Source: Nocardiopsis quinghaiensis
GTDB taxonomy: Bacteria > Actinomycetota > Actinomycetes > Streptosporangiales > Streptosporangiaceae
Direction of reading: 5' to 3'
NCBI RefSeq assembly: GCF_008638365.1
Contig: NZ_ML703342.1
Coordinates: forward strand, 24,342-66,656
DNA: 42,315 nucleotides
Below, piece after piece: positions 16,487-24,703 of this stretch. Both the position numbers and the translations under genes were made by a program. Below the pieces are notes generated by a model that made no database searches, had not been told where the DNA came from, and saw only the letters and a program-made list of their open reading frames with translations. Numbering within the stretch: the stretch's first letter is position 1; each line of letters begins with the position of its first letter.

Positions 16487-17752
16487 ATGGAACCGCCCCG
16501 CTCCTTCGAGCACACCCCCGCACTCCCCGCCGAACGGATCCCCGAGCGCGTGCGCCGGGCGGCCGTGGACCTGGCCGACGGCACCGGTTCCGGCTACGTC
16601 TACGACCCGGCGCTGGCCGCCGACCGGGTCCGCACGCTGCGCAAGGCGCTGCCCCCATGGGCCCGGGTCTACTTCGCGGTCAAGGCCAACGGCTTCGAGC
16701 CGGTGCTCTCCCACCTGGCCGAGGCGGTGGACGGGTTCGAGGCGGCCTCCCTGCACGAGGCGCGCACCGCCCTGGCCGTGCTGCGCACCCGGCGCGAGGA
16801 GGCCGGCGGGCGGATCGCGGTGAGCGGCCCGGGCAAGACCCCCGAACTGCTGTCGGGGCTGGCCCGCCTGCGCGTCGAGCGGGGCGCCGACGTGGTGGTC
16901 AACGCCGAGAGCGAGCTGGAGCTGTACCGCGTCTCGGCCGCGGCACGCGAGGCGGGCACGGTGCTGCCGGTGGCCCTGCGCGTCAACCCCGAGCACGTCC
17001 CGGTCAGCGGGGCACTGGTGATGGGCGGCACCCCGGGCCCGTTCGGTGTCCCCGAGCCCCTGGCCGCCGACGCCGTGCGCACGGCCCTGTCCCTGCCCGG
17101 GATCGACCTCGTGGGCTTCCACGTGCACGCGGTCAGCGGCAACACCGACGCCGCCGCGCACGCCGCCTACGTGCGCTGGTGCCTGGAGTGGGCGCGGCGG
17201 ACGGCGGACGCGCACGGGGTGGACCTGCGTCTGGTGGACGTGGGCGGCGGTCTGGGCGTGCCCTTCGAGGAGGACGAGGACGACTTCGACCTGGAGGGGT
17301 TCGGCGCCGCCCTGGCGGAGCTGCCCGACCCGGGGGTGGAGGTGGTGCTGGAACCGGGGCGCTGGATCGCGGCCCCCACCGGCTGGTACGCGGCGCGGGT
17401 GACGGACGTGAAGTCGGCCTACGGCGGCTGCTTCGCGGTGGTGCGGGGAGGGATCAACCACTTCCAGCTCCCCACGTCCTGGGAGATCCGCCACAACTTC
17501 GCGGTGCTGGAGGGCGGTGCGTGGCCCGACGGGGTGCCCCGGCCGGGGGCGAGCGGGGAGTCGGTGACGGTGTGCGGGGAGCTGTGCACCCCCGAGGACG
17601 TGTTGGCCAGGGACGTGCGGGTGGAGTCCCTGCGTGCCGGTGACGTGCTGGTCTTCCCCAACGCCGGTGCCTACGGGCACGAGTTCGCCATGCCCGCGTT
17701 CCTGGCGCACCCGGCGGCGCCCCGCCTGACCGTGGACAGCCGCACGCCCTGA
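16487..17752 (+). CDS. Siderophore-type fold III PLP decarboxylase (SbnH-like)
   Basis: A 421-residue enzyme of the alanine-racemase/DapDC fold. Lys66 (YFAVKANG) should bind PLP; GFHVHAVSGN (210-219), VDVGGGLG (250-257), EPGR (289-292) and the catalytic Cys in CGELCTPED (363-371) are present. FEAAS, SGPGKT, VVRGGINHFQLPTSW and FPNAGAYG match SbnH of staphyloferrin B synthesis much better than LysA. SbnH decarboxylates a citryl-diaminopropionate intermediate, and relatives (AcsE, FslC, PvsE) serve other NIS siderophores. Here the substrate is unknown; no diaminopropionate synthesis genes are seen. The ATG has GGAGGAA seven bases upstream. It lies 147 bases before the main siderophore operon, whose own promoter comes after it. 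Confidence 0.88.
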   Translation: MEPPRSFEHTPALPAERIPERVRRAAVDLADGTGSGYVYDPALAADRVRTLRKALPPWARVYFAVKANGFEPVLSHLAEAVDGFEAASLHEARTALAVLRTRREEAGGRIAVSGPGKTPELLSGLARLRVERGADVVVNAESELELYRVSAAAREAGTVLPVALRVNPEHVPVSGALVMGGTPGPFGVPEPLAADAVRTALSLPGIDLVGFHVHAVSGNTDAAAHAAYVRWCLEWARRTADAHGVDLRLVDVGGGLGVPFEEDEDDFDLEGFGAALAELPDPGVEVVLEPGRWIAAPTGWYAARVTDVKSAYGGCFAVVRGGINHFQLPTSWEIRHNFAVLEGGAWPDGVPRPGASGESVTVCGELCTPEDVLARDVRVESLRAGDVLVFPNAGAYGHEFAMPAFLAHPAAPRLTVDSRTP

Positions 17753-17791
17753 CCGGTCGTGTGTCCTGGATCACTCCGAGCCCTACATACC

Positions 17792-17822
17792 TTGACATGA
17801 TTAGGTAAGCCTGCCCTAATTT
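17792..17822 (+). promoter_or_regulatory. Iron-regulated promoter of the siderophore operon
   Basis: A consensus -35 TTGACA lies at 17792-17797, and -10-like words (CCTAAT 17815-17820 or TAATTT 17817-17822) follow at 17-19 bases. Between and over them sits a 19-bp iron box, TTAGGTAAGCCTGCCCTAA (17801-17819), with intact TTAGG/CCTAA arms. An IdeR/DmdR-type repressor bound with Fe(II) would block RNA polymerase, so the operon should be expressed when iron is scarce. Confidence 0.85.
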
Positions 17823-17899
17823 ACTGCGGCTCCGGTGTGCGCCCCCGCGCACATCCGGGGTCCGCCGCAGAGTGCCCGCGTCCCGACGAAGGAGCCCCC

Positions 17900-18511
17900 G
17901 TGCCCGTGCCGCCCTCCACCACCGCCGCCACGACCGCGCCGACCGAACCGGCCGGATCCGTCACCGCCTGGAGGGTCGACAACCTCACCGGCGCCGACGT
18001 GCTGGCCGACCCCGCCCCCTGGACCGACGCCTACGAGACGGTCTACGCCGACGTCCTGCACCTGCCCGACCACAGCGCCCCGCCCTTCGCCGAGCGTCTG
18101 GCCTTCAGTGCGAACCGCCCGGGTTTCCGGCTCACCGCTTGCCATGTGGACGGCGAGCTGGCCGGATTCGCCTACGGCTACACCCTGCCGCCGACCACCG
18201 GCTGGTGGAACGGGTTCGTCCCGCTGCCGGGCGTGGACGCCGAGGACGTCACCGCCGAGCGCCCGGGCCGGACCTTCGCCATGTGCGAGGCGCTCGTGCA
18301 CGCCCCCTTCCGCGGCAGCGGCATCGTGGAGCACTCGATGCCCTTCTTCCTCAGCGGACGCAAGGAGGAGCGCGCCGCCGGACTGGTGGCCGAGACCAAC
18401 ACCCACGCGCGGGACATCTTCCTGCGCAACGGCTGGCAGCACGTGGGCGACCTCGCCCCGCACCCGGGCTGGCGCGGGCACCACTGCCTGCTCATGCCGC
18501 TGCACGGCTGA
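17900..18511 (+). CDS. GNAT-family acyltransferase of the siderophore operon
   Basis: A 203-residue GNAT protein. The core is visible: RLTACHVDGELAGFAYGY, MCEALVHAPFRGSGIVEHSMPFFL (acyl-CoA-binding RGSG turn), then GLVAETNTHARDIFLRNGW. It is not clearly of the IucB/DesC subtype, so whether it acylates the N-hydroxy-diamine or another amine is open. The GTG at 17900 has GAAGGAG five bases upstream; the first about 20 residues are Pro/Thr/Ala-rich. It is the first gene after the iron-regulated promoter and is followed by 121 bases before the decarboxylase gene. Confidence 0.8.
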   Translation: MPVPPSTTAATTAPTEPAGSVTAWRVDNLTGADVLADPAPWTDAYETVYADVLHLPDHSAPPFAERLAFSANRPGFRLTACHVDGELAGFAYGYTLPPTTGWWNGFVPLPGVDAEDVTAERPGRTFAMCEALVHAPFRGSGIVEHSMPFFLSGRKEERAAGLVAETNTHARDIFLRNGWQHVGDLAPHPGWRGHHCLLMPLHG

Positions 18512-18632
18512 CGGCCCCACACTCCCTCCACACCGCGAAGGCCTCTCCCCCGCCGGGCCCGCGGCCCGGACACGCCCCTCGCCCGACTCCGCGCGCCCAT
18601 GATCGACCACGGAAAACTGGAGCCCGACGCCC

Positions 18633-20225
18633 ATGCCCATCACTCCGAGTGTTGACTCAGTCGCCACCGGCACCGGGGCGCCCGGCCCCCGTGCCTGTCC
18701 CGTGCCCACCAGCGCGGCGACACTGCTGGCCGACGGGCTCGCGGGAGCGCCCGGCGGACCGGCCACGGTCGCGGCCCTGGTCGAGGCGGCCACCCGCGCC
18801 CTGGCCGGGGCCTGCGCCGAACGCGAGGGCCCCCTCCCGGCCCAGACCCCGCGCCAGGTCGCCGACGCGGTCCGCGAGGCGCTCGGCCCCCTCGACGGCG
18901 CCGCTCCCCCGGGCCCCGGACACACCGTCGCCGCCGACGTCCTGACCCGGCTGACCCGTGCGCTCGCCGCCGGGGCCGCCGACCCCGCCCACCCCCGCTG
19001 CGCCGCACACCTGCACTGCCCGCCCCTGGCGGTGGCGGTGGCCGCCGACACCGTCGCCTCCGTCCTCAACCAGTCCCTGGACTCCTGGGACCAGGCGCCC
19101 GCCGCCACGGCCATGGAGACCCAGGTCGTCGCCGAACTCGCCGACCTCGTCGGCTACCGGGGCGAGCACGCGGGCGGCGTGGTCACCTCCGGCGGCACCG
19201 AGTCCAACCTCACCGCCCTGCTCCTGGCCCGCGACCACGCGCTCACCGCCTCCCCCGACCGCGACGCCAGCCGCCACGGTGTGGCCCGGGCCGCCGACGG
19301 AGCGCGTCCCCGCATCCTGTGCGGGAAGGTCGCGCACTTCTCGGTGCAGCGCTCGGCCGCCCTGCTGGGGCTGGGCGAGGACGCCGTGGTCACCGTCGAG
19401 GTCGACTCCCAGCACCGGATGCGCCCCGCCGCCCTGCGCGAGGCCCTGCTGCGCCTGCGCGCCGACGGGGACCTCCCGGTCGCCGTCGTGGCCACCGCCG
19501 GAACCACCGACCTGGGCGGCATCGACCCGCTGGGCGCCATCGCCCACATCGCCCGCGAGTTCGGCGTGTGGCTGCACGTGGACGCCGCCTACGGAGGCGG
19601 ACTGCTCTTCTCCCGCCGCCTGCGCGGACTGCTCGCCGGGCTGGAACGGGCCGACTCGGTCAGCATGGACCTGCACAAACTCGGCTGGCAGCCCGTGGCG
19701 GCCGGGATCCTGCTCACCCGTGAGCGCGCGCTGTTCGCCCCGCTCTCGCGCTCGGTGGACTACCTCAACCCCACCGACGACGAGGAGGCTGGGTACCCCA
19801 GCCTGCTCGGCTACTCCCTGCGCACCACCCGCCGGGCCGACGTGTTCAAGATCGCCGTCACCCTGCGCGCCCTGGGCACGGACGGCCTGGGCCGCCTGGT
19901 GGACCTGTGCCGCGACCTGACCCTGCGCACCGCGGCCCACGTGGTCGGCGAACCCCGCCTGGTCCTGGCCGCCTCGCCCTCCCTGACCACCGTCGTGTTC
20001 CGCTACGACGCCGGTGAGCACAGCGACACCGTCAACGCCCGGCTGCGCCGACGCCTGCTGCGGGAGGGCCGGGCCGTGGTCGGACGCACCCAGGTCGAGG
20101 GCCGCGTGTGGCTCAAGCTCACCCTGCTCAACCCCGACACCACCCCGGACGACACCGCGTCCCTGCTCGCCGAGGTCGTCGCCGCGGGCGACGCCGAGGC
20201 CGCCGCCCTGAAGGAGTCCCGTTGA
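18633..20225 (+). CDS. PLP-dependent group II decarboxylase (DesA-like lysine/diamine type)
   Basis: A 530-residue enzyme. HLHCPPLAVAVAADTVASVLNQSLDSWDQ, TSGGTESN (185-192), HVDAAYGG (315-322) and SMDLHKLGW with PLP-binding Lys349 are signatures of the group II decarboxylases in hydroxamate siderophore clusters (DesA, AlcB, RhbB). By analogy with DesA it probably turns L-lysine into cadaverine; ornithine or diaminobutyrate cannot be excluded from sequence. The N-terminal about 70 residues are Ala/Pro-rich. The end overlaps the monooxygenase start by four bases (TTGA). Confidence 0.9.
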   Translation: MPITPSVDSVATGTGAPGPRACPVPTSAATLLADGLAGAPGGPATVAALVEAATRALAGACAEREGPLPAQTPRQVADAVREALGPLDGAAPPGPGHTVAADVLTRLTRALAAGAADPAHPRCAAHLHCPPLAVAVAADTVASVLNQSLDSWDQAPAATAMETQVVAELADLVGYRGEHAGGVVTSGGTESNLTALLLARDHALTASPDRDASRHGVARAADGARPRILCGKVAHFSVQRSAALLGLGEDAVVTVEVDSQHRMRPAALREALLRLRADGDLPVAVVATAGTTDLGGIDPLGAIAHIAREFGVWLHVDAAYGGGLLFSRRLRGLLAGLERADSVSMDLHKLGWQPVAAGILLTRERALFAPLSRSVDYLNPTDDEEAGYPSLLGYSLRTTRRADVFKIAVTLRALGTDGLGRLVDLCRDLTLRTAAHVVGEPRLVLAASPSLTTVVFRYDAGEHSDTVNARLRRRLLREGRAVVGRTQVEGRVWLKLTLLNPDTTPDDTASLLAEVVAAGDAEAAALKESR

Positions 20226-21568
20226 CCTCCGCCCAGCCGACCAACGCCCCGCTCCCCCGCCCTGACGACGGCCGCGTGCACGACCTGGTGGGTGTGGGCC
20301 TGGGCCCGTTCAACCTGGCCCTGGCCGCGCTCGCCGACGCCCTCCCCGGCCTCAGCGCGCGTTTCCTGGAGGCGCGCCCCTCCTTCTCCTGGCACCCCGG
20401 CCTGCTGCTGGAGGGCGCCCGCCTGCAGGTGCCCTTCCTCGCCGACCTGGTCAGCCTGGTGGACCCCACCAGCCGGTGGTCGTTCCTGTCCTACCTGCAC
20501 GAGCACGACCGGCTGTTCCCGTTCTACTTCTCCGAGCACTTCCACGTGCCCCGCCGCGAGTACGACGACTACTGCCGCTGGGTCGCCCACCGGCTTCCCT
20601 CCTGCCGCTTCGACGCCCGCGCCACCACCGTGCACCACCACGAGGGCGTGTTCACCGTGGAGTACGCCGACGCCCGGGGCACGCACTCCACCGTGCGCGG
20701 ACGCGCGCTCGTGCTGGGCATCGGCACCGAACCGGTGCTGCCCGGACCGCTGGCCGACCTGGTGGGCGAGCGGGTCTTCCACGCCGCCGACTACCTGGAC
20801 CGCGCCCCCGGCCTGGCCGGGCTGGGCGACGTGACCGTGCTGGGCTCGGGGCAGTCCGGCGCCGAGGTCTTCCTGGACCTGCTGCGCTCGCCCGCGCACC
20901 GCGACACGCAGGTGAACTGGCTGACCCGCTCCCAGGCGTTCGCGCCGATGGAGTACTCCAAGCTGGGGCTCGAACACTTCACCCCGGACTACACCCGCTA
21001 CTTCCACACCCTCCCCCAGCACGTGAAGGACCGGGTGGTGCCCGAACAGTGGCAGCTGTACAAGGGCATCAGCGGTGACACCATCGCCGAGATCCACGAC
21101 GTGCTCTACGAACGCGGTATCGCCGGGGCCCCGGTGGGCGCCTCCCTGCGTGCGCAGTGCGAACTGGTGGAGGCCCACGCCGACGGCGAGGGGCTCGTCC
21201 TGGTGTTCCACCACCGCGAGCAGGACCGGGACTTCACCGTGCGCACCGACGCGGTCGTCGCCGCCTCCGGCTACGCCCAGCGCAGCCCGGACTTCCTGAC
21301 ACCGGTGGCCAAACTGCTGCGGACCGACGCCCGGGGACGGCCGGTGATCGGCCAGGACCTGCGCCTGGCCACCGAGCCGGAGCTGACCGCGCCCATCCAT
21401 GTGCAGAACGCCGAGCTGCACACGCACGGTGTCGGCGCCCCCGACCTGGGGCTGGGCGCCTGGCGGGCGGCCACCATCCTCAACAGCCTGACCGGACGCA
21501 CCGCCTACCGCCTGCCCGCGCGAACGGCGTTCACGTCCTTCGGGGCCCCGGCCGGGGAGGGGCGGTGA
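20222..21568 (+). CDS. Flavin-dependent diamine/lysine N-monooxygenase (DesB/IucD family)
   Basis: A 448-residue N-hydroxylating monooxygenase. FAD motif GVGLGPFN (24-31), the segment HPGLLLEGARLQVPFLADLVSLVDP, and NADPH motif LGSGQSG (207-213) are typical; YPQRSP-like ATG motif is seen as ASGYAQRSPDFL. It should hydroxylate the terminal amine of cadaverine (or lysine) to build hydroxamate iron ligands. The TTG start was chosen from AAGGAG (20211-20216) and the 4-base overlap with the decarboxylase stop. It overlaps the exporter gene by four bases at its end. Confidence 0.92.
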   Translation: MTSAQPTNAPLPRPDDGRVHDLVGVGLGPFNLALAALADALPGLSARFLEARPSFSWHPGLLLEGARLQVPFLADLVSLVDPTSRWSFLSYLHEHDRLFPFYFSEHFHVPRREYDDYCRWVAHRLPSCRFDARATTVHHHEGVFTVEYADARGTHSTVRGRALVLGIGTEPVLPGPLADLVGERVFHAADYLDRAPGLAGLGDVTVLGSGQSGAEVFLDLLRSPAHRDTQVNWLTRSQAFAPMEYSKLGLEHFTPDYTRYFHTLPQHVKDRVVPEQWQLYKGISGDTIAEIHDVLYERGIAGAPVGASLRAQCELVEAHADGEGLVLVFHHREQDRDFTVRTDAVVAASGYAQRSPDFLTPVAKLLRTDARGRPVIGQDLRLATEPELTAPIHVQNAELHTHGVGAPDLGLGAWRAATILNSLTGRTAYRLPARTAFTSFGAPAGEGR

Positions 21569-22884
21569 CCGACCCGGCCTTCCGCCGCCTGTACCTGCTC
21601 GTCATCCTGTTGCACCTGGTGGGGGACGTGGCGCTGAGCCCGTTCTATCCGCAGCTGTTCGAGCGGTTGTTCGGGGTCACCGACACCGCCGCGACCGGAA
21701 CCTTCATCTGGGTGTGCCGGGCCGCCGCCCTGGCGGCCATGCCCCTGTGGGGCCTGGCCGCACGCCGCGCGCCCATGCGCACCCTGGTGGTGGGCGCGCT
21801 GGCGGTGGCGGCGGTGCTGGAACTGGTCCTGGCCGCCGCGCCGACGTACACGGTGTTCCTGGTGCTGTCAGCGACGCAGGTGGTGGTCACCATGGCCTTC
21901 ACCCTGGCCTATCCGGCGTTCGTGGGCACCGGCCGCGACCGGCTGTGCGACGTGACGCTGTTCGCCTACGTGGTCAACGGCGGGGTCGTGGTGGCCACCG
22001 TCCTGGGCGCCGCCGTCATGGCCCTGCCCAACCCGCGCTACGGAATCGCGGCGTGCGCGCTGCTGTACGTGGCGCTGGCGGCGCTGTGCCACCGCCACCT
22101 GCCCCGCACGGCCGACCGCACGGCGATCGTCCCCGCTGCGAGCGAGGGGGCCGCCTCCGGCGGTACCGGGCACGAGGGCGCACGCGCGGACGGACACCCC
22201 GCCCCCGGGGCACCCGGAGGGGGCGCTCCCCCGGACAGCGCCCCCTCGGGCGGCGGAGCCGCACGCGCGGCCACGACCGCACTGGTGGCGGTGTGCGCGG
22301 CCGTGCTGGCCGCCGAGACCGCCCGCCTGGTGGTACGCCCCTTCTTCACCCTCTACGCGGAGGACGGCGGAACGGGCACCACGGCGGCGGCCGTGCTGTT
22401 CCTGCTGCCCCAGGCGACGGTGCTGGTGGTCCTCCCGCTGGCGCGCCGGGCGCACGCCCTGCTGGGCCGGGCCCTGCTGCCGACCGCCTGCCTAGTGGCC
22501 GCCCTGGGCCTGCTGGCGCAGTTCCTCGCCCCCGACCCGGTCCTGCTCGCCCTGGGGCGCGTGGCGTTCGGCGCCGGGCTGGGCCTGGGCCACGTCGCCC
22601 TGGACCTTCGGGTGTTCGAGGCCACCGGGGCACGCGGACCGGCCTTCTCGGCGGTGGCCACCGTGCGGGTGGGCGCGACCCTGATCAGCCCCGTGCTGGC
22701 CACCGCGCTGGCCGGGGCCGGCCTGGGACTGCCCCTGGCCGCGGGGGCCGCCCTGTTCGGCGTGCTCGCCCTCACCCTGGCCCTGCTGCCCGCGCATCCG
22801 CCTCCCAGCGCCACCGCCCCCGAACCCGAGCCCGCGCCACAGACCACGACCGCGCACCGGACGGAAGACACACAGCATGCCTGA
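21565..22884 (+). CDS. MFS transporter, probable siderophore exporter
   Basis: A 439-residue major-facilitator protein with about 12 hydrophobic segments in two halves joined by a long Gly/Ala/Pro-rich cytoplasmic loop (about residues 185-235). The first helix carries LYLLVILLHLVGDVALSPFY. Position between the hydroxylase and the synthetases, with coupled overlaps on both sides (GTGA start; 8-base overlap with the next gene), argues for export of the finished siderophore. Family members such as SbnD, FslB or AlcS do this in NIS clusters; the assignment rests on context. Confidence 0.83.
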   Translation: MTDPAFRRLYLLVILLHLVGDVALSPFYPQLFERLFGVTDTAATGTFIWVCRAAALAAMPLWGLAARRAPMRTLVVGALAVAAVLELVLAAAPTYTVFLVLSATQVVVTMAFTLAYPAFVGTGRDRLCDVTLFAYVVNGGVVVATVLGAAVMALPNPRYGIAACALLYVALAALCHRHLPRTADRTAIVPAASEGAASGGTGHEGARADGHPAPGAPGGGAPPDSAPSGGGAARAATTALVAVCAAVLAAETARLVVRPFFTLYAEDGGTGTTAAAVLFLLPQATVLVVLPLARRAHALLGRALLPTACLVAALGLLAQFLAPDPVLLALGRVAFGAGLGLGHVALDLRVFEATGARGPAFSAVATVRVGATLISPVLATALAGAGLGLPLAAGAALFGVLALTLALLPAHPPPSATAPEPEPAPQTTTAHRTEDTQHA

Positions 22885-24703
22885 GACCACACAGACCACC
22901 CACGCCGCCCACGAGGACGCCTCCACCGTGACCACCGACGCCGACACCTGGCGCCGCGCCGGACGGCGCCTGCTCGCCCACATGATCGGCGAGATGGCCT
23001 ACGAGGAGATGGTCCTGCCCCGGCCCGAGCCCGGCGACGACGCCTGGACCCTGGCCGTGGACGGCGGGGTGGCCTACGCCTTCACCGCGCGCAGGGGCGG
23101 GTTCGGCTCCTGGCACGTGGACCCCGACTCCCTCACCCGCACCACCGACCGCGGCCGGGAGCCGGCCTGGGACCCCACCCTGTTCGTCACCGACGCCCAG
23201 AAGACCGTGGGCCTGCCGGGCGACTCCCTGGCCGAGGTGGTGCGCGACCTGATGGCCACGCACGCCGCCGACGCCCGCCTGACGGCCGCCTCCCCGGGCG
23301 CCGCCGCGTTGGCCGACCTGCCCTACGAGGACCTGGAGGGATACCAGACGGGGCACCCCTGCATCTTCGTCAACAAGGGACGCCTGGGCTTCTCCGCCGC
23401 CGACGCCGCCCGCTACACCCCCGAGGCGCGCGGCGCCTTCCACCTGGTGTGGATCGCCGTCCACCCCGACCTGGGCCGCTTCCAGGCGATGGCCGGGACC
23501 GACCGCGCCGGTCTGCTGGAGGGGGAGCTGGACGCCGACCAGCGCGCCGCGTTCGCCGAGCGGATCCGCGAGCGGGGCGGTGACCCCGACGCCTACCTGT
23601 GGTTGCCGGTGCACCCCTTCCAGTGGGACGAGGTCGTCGCCCCGCTGTTCGCCTCCGAGATCGCCCTGGGGCGCCTGGTGCGCCTGGGGCACAGCCGCGA
23701 CCGCTACCGGCCCTTCCAGTCCATCCGCACCCTGATGAACCTGGACCGGCCCGACCGGCTCAACGTCAAAGTGCCCCTGATGATCCGCAACACCCTGGTG
23801 TGGCGCGGGCTGTCGGGCACCCAGACCGGGTGCGCCCCGCACACCAGCACCTGGCTGCGGGACCTGGCCGAGCGCGACGCGTTCTTCGAGCGGACAGGGG
23901 TGGCCATGCTCGCCGAGCGCGCCTCGGCCACCGTCCCCCACCCGGTGTTCGACCAGATGCCGCAGGCCCCCTACCGCTTCCACGAGCTGCTGGGCACCAT
24001 CTGGCGCGAGCCGATCCACCACCACCTGGCCCCGGGCGAGCGCGCCCGCACCATGGCGTGCCTGCTGCTGGAGGGCGCCGACGGGCGCGCCCTGGCCACC
24101 GAGCTGGTGGAGCGCTCCGGGCTGGGCGCCGAGGAGTGGCTGCGCCGCTTCCTGGGCGCGCTGTTCCCGCCCGTGCTGCACTACCTGTACCGGTACGGGG
24201 CCTCCTTCACCCCGCACGGGGAGAACGTCGTGCTCGTCTTCGACGCCGACGAGGCCCCCGTGCGCATCGCGCTGAAGGACTTCGGCTCGGACGTGGAGCT
24301 GCTGCCCTTCGACCTGCCCGAGTACGCCGAGATCCCCGACCACGTACGTGCCGTGCTGCACCGGTGGAAGCCCGAGGAGCTGGCGCACTCGGTGCTCTCC
24401 GCGATCTGCGCCGGGCACCTGCGCTTCCTCGCCGACATCGTCCAGCGGCAGCTGGGCGTGCCCGGCGACCGACTGTGGGAACTGGCCCGCGAGCAGGTGC
24501 TGGCCTACCAGGAGCGCTTCCCCGAGCTGGCCGAGCGCTTCGCCTGGTTCGACCTGCTGGCCCCGAAGGTGGGCCGGGTCGCCCTGAACCGCGAGCAGCT
24601 GATGGGCGGCGGGTTCCACGAGCGCGCCGAACGCGACGCCGAGTTCGACGTCATGCACGGCCTGGTCGACAACCCGCTGGCCGCCCCGGAGGCCGGGCGG
24701 TGA
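22877..24703 (+). CDS. NIS siderophore synthetase 1 (IucA/IucC family, DesD-like)
   Basis: A 608-residue synthetase. The ATP-binding and active-site motifs of the IucA/IucC superfamily are clear: TGHPCIFVNKGRLGFS (158-173), PVHPFQWDE (244-252), QSIRTLMN (281-288) followed by LNVKVPLMI, and SFTPHGENVVLV with KDFGSDVE, then the FhuF-like C-terminal half. Family members join a carboxylate to an amine or hydroxylamine through an acyl-adenylate. The motif spelling is closer to DesD/AlcC (type C) than to citrate-specific IucA, but the substrate class is not certain. Start and stop both overlap neighbours. Confidence 0.92.
   Translation: MPETTQTTHAAHEDASTVTTDADTWRRAGRRLLAHMIGEMAYEEMVLPRPEPGDDAWTLAVDGGVAYAFTARRGGFGSWHVDPDSLTRTTDRGREPAWDPTLFVTDAQKTVGLPGDSLAEVVRDLMATHAADARLTAASPGAAALADLPYEDLEGYQTGHPCIFVNKGRLGFSAADAARYTPEARGAFHLVWIAVHPDLGRFQAMAGTDRAGLLEGELDADQRAAFAERIRERGGDPDAYLWLPVHPFQWDEVVAPLFASEIALGRLVRLGHSRDRYRPFQSIRTLMNLDRPDRLNVKVPLMIRNTLVWRGLSGTQTGCAPHTSTWLRDLAERDAFFERTGVAMLAERASATVPHPVFDQMPQAPYRFHELLGTIWREPIHHHLAPGERARTMACLLLEGADGRALATELVERSGLGAEEWLRRFLGALFPPVLHYLYRYGASFTPHGENVVLVFDADEAPVRIALKDFGSDVELLPFDLPEYAEIPDHVRAVLHRWKPEELAHSVLSAICAGHLRFLADIVQRQLGVPGDRLWELAREQVLAYQERFPELAERFAWFDLLAPKVGRVALNREQLMGGGFHERAERDAEFDVMHGLVDNPLAAPEAGR

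Noticed and set aside
16487..17752. Diaminopimelate decarboxylase LysA
   Set aside because: The segments FQLPTSW, VVRGG and GAYG and the siderophore context fit SbnH-like enzymes better.
18657..20021. 454-codon minus-strand frame opposite the DesA-like gene
   Set aside because: Val/Gly/Gln-rich antisense shadow without recognisable domains.
23599..24699. In-frame extension making the second NIS synthetase 1051 residues long
   Set aside because: The extra part runs through the first synthetase gene in another frame and is Arg/Pro/Ala-rich with no motif; the GTG at 24700 with GGAGG and a GTGA overlap is the natural start.
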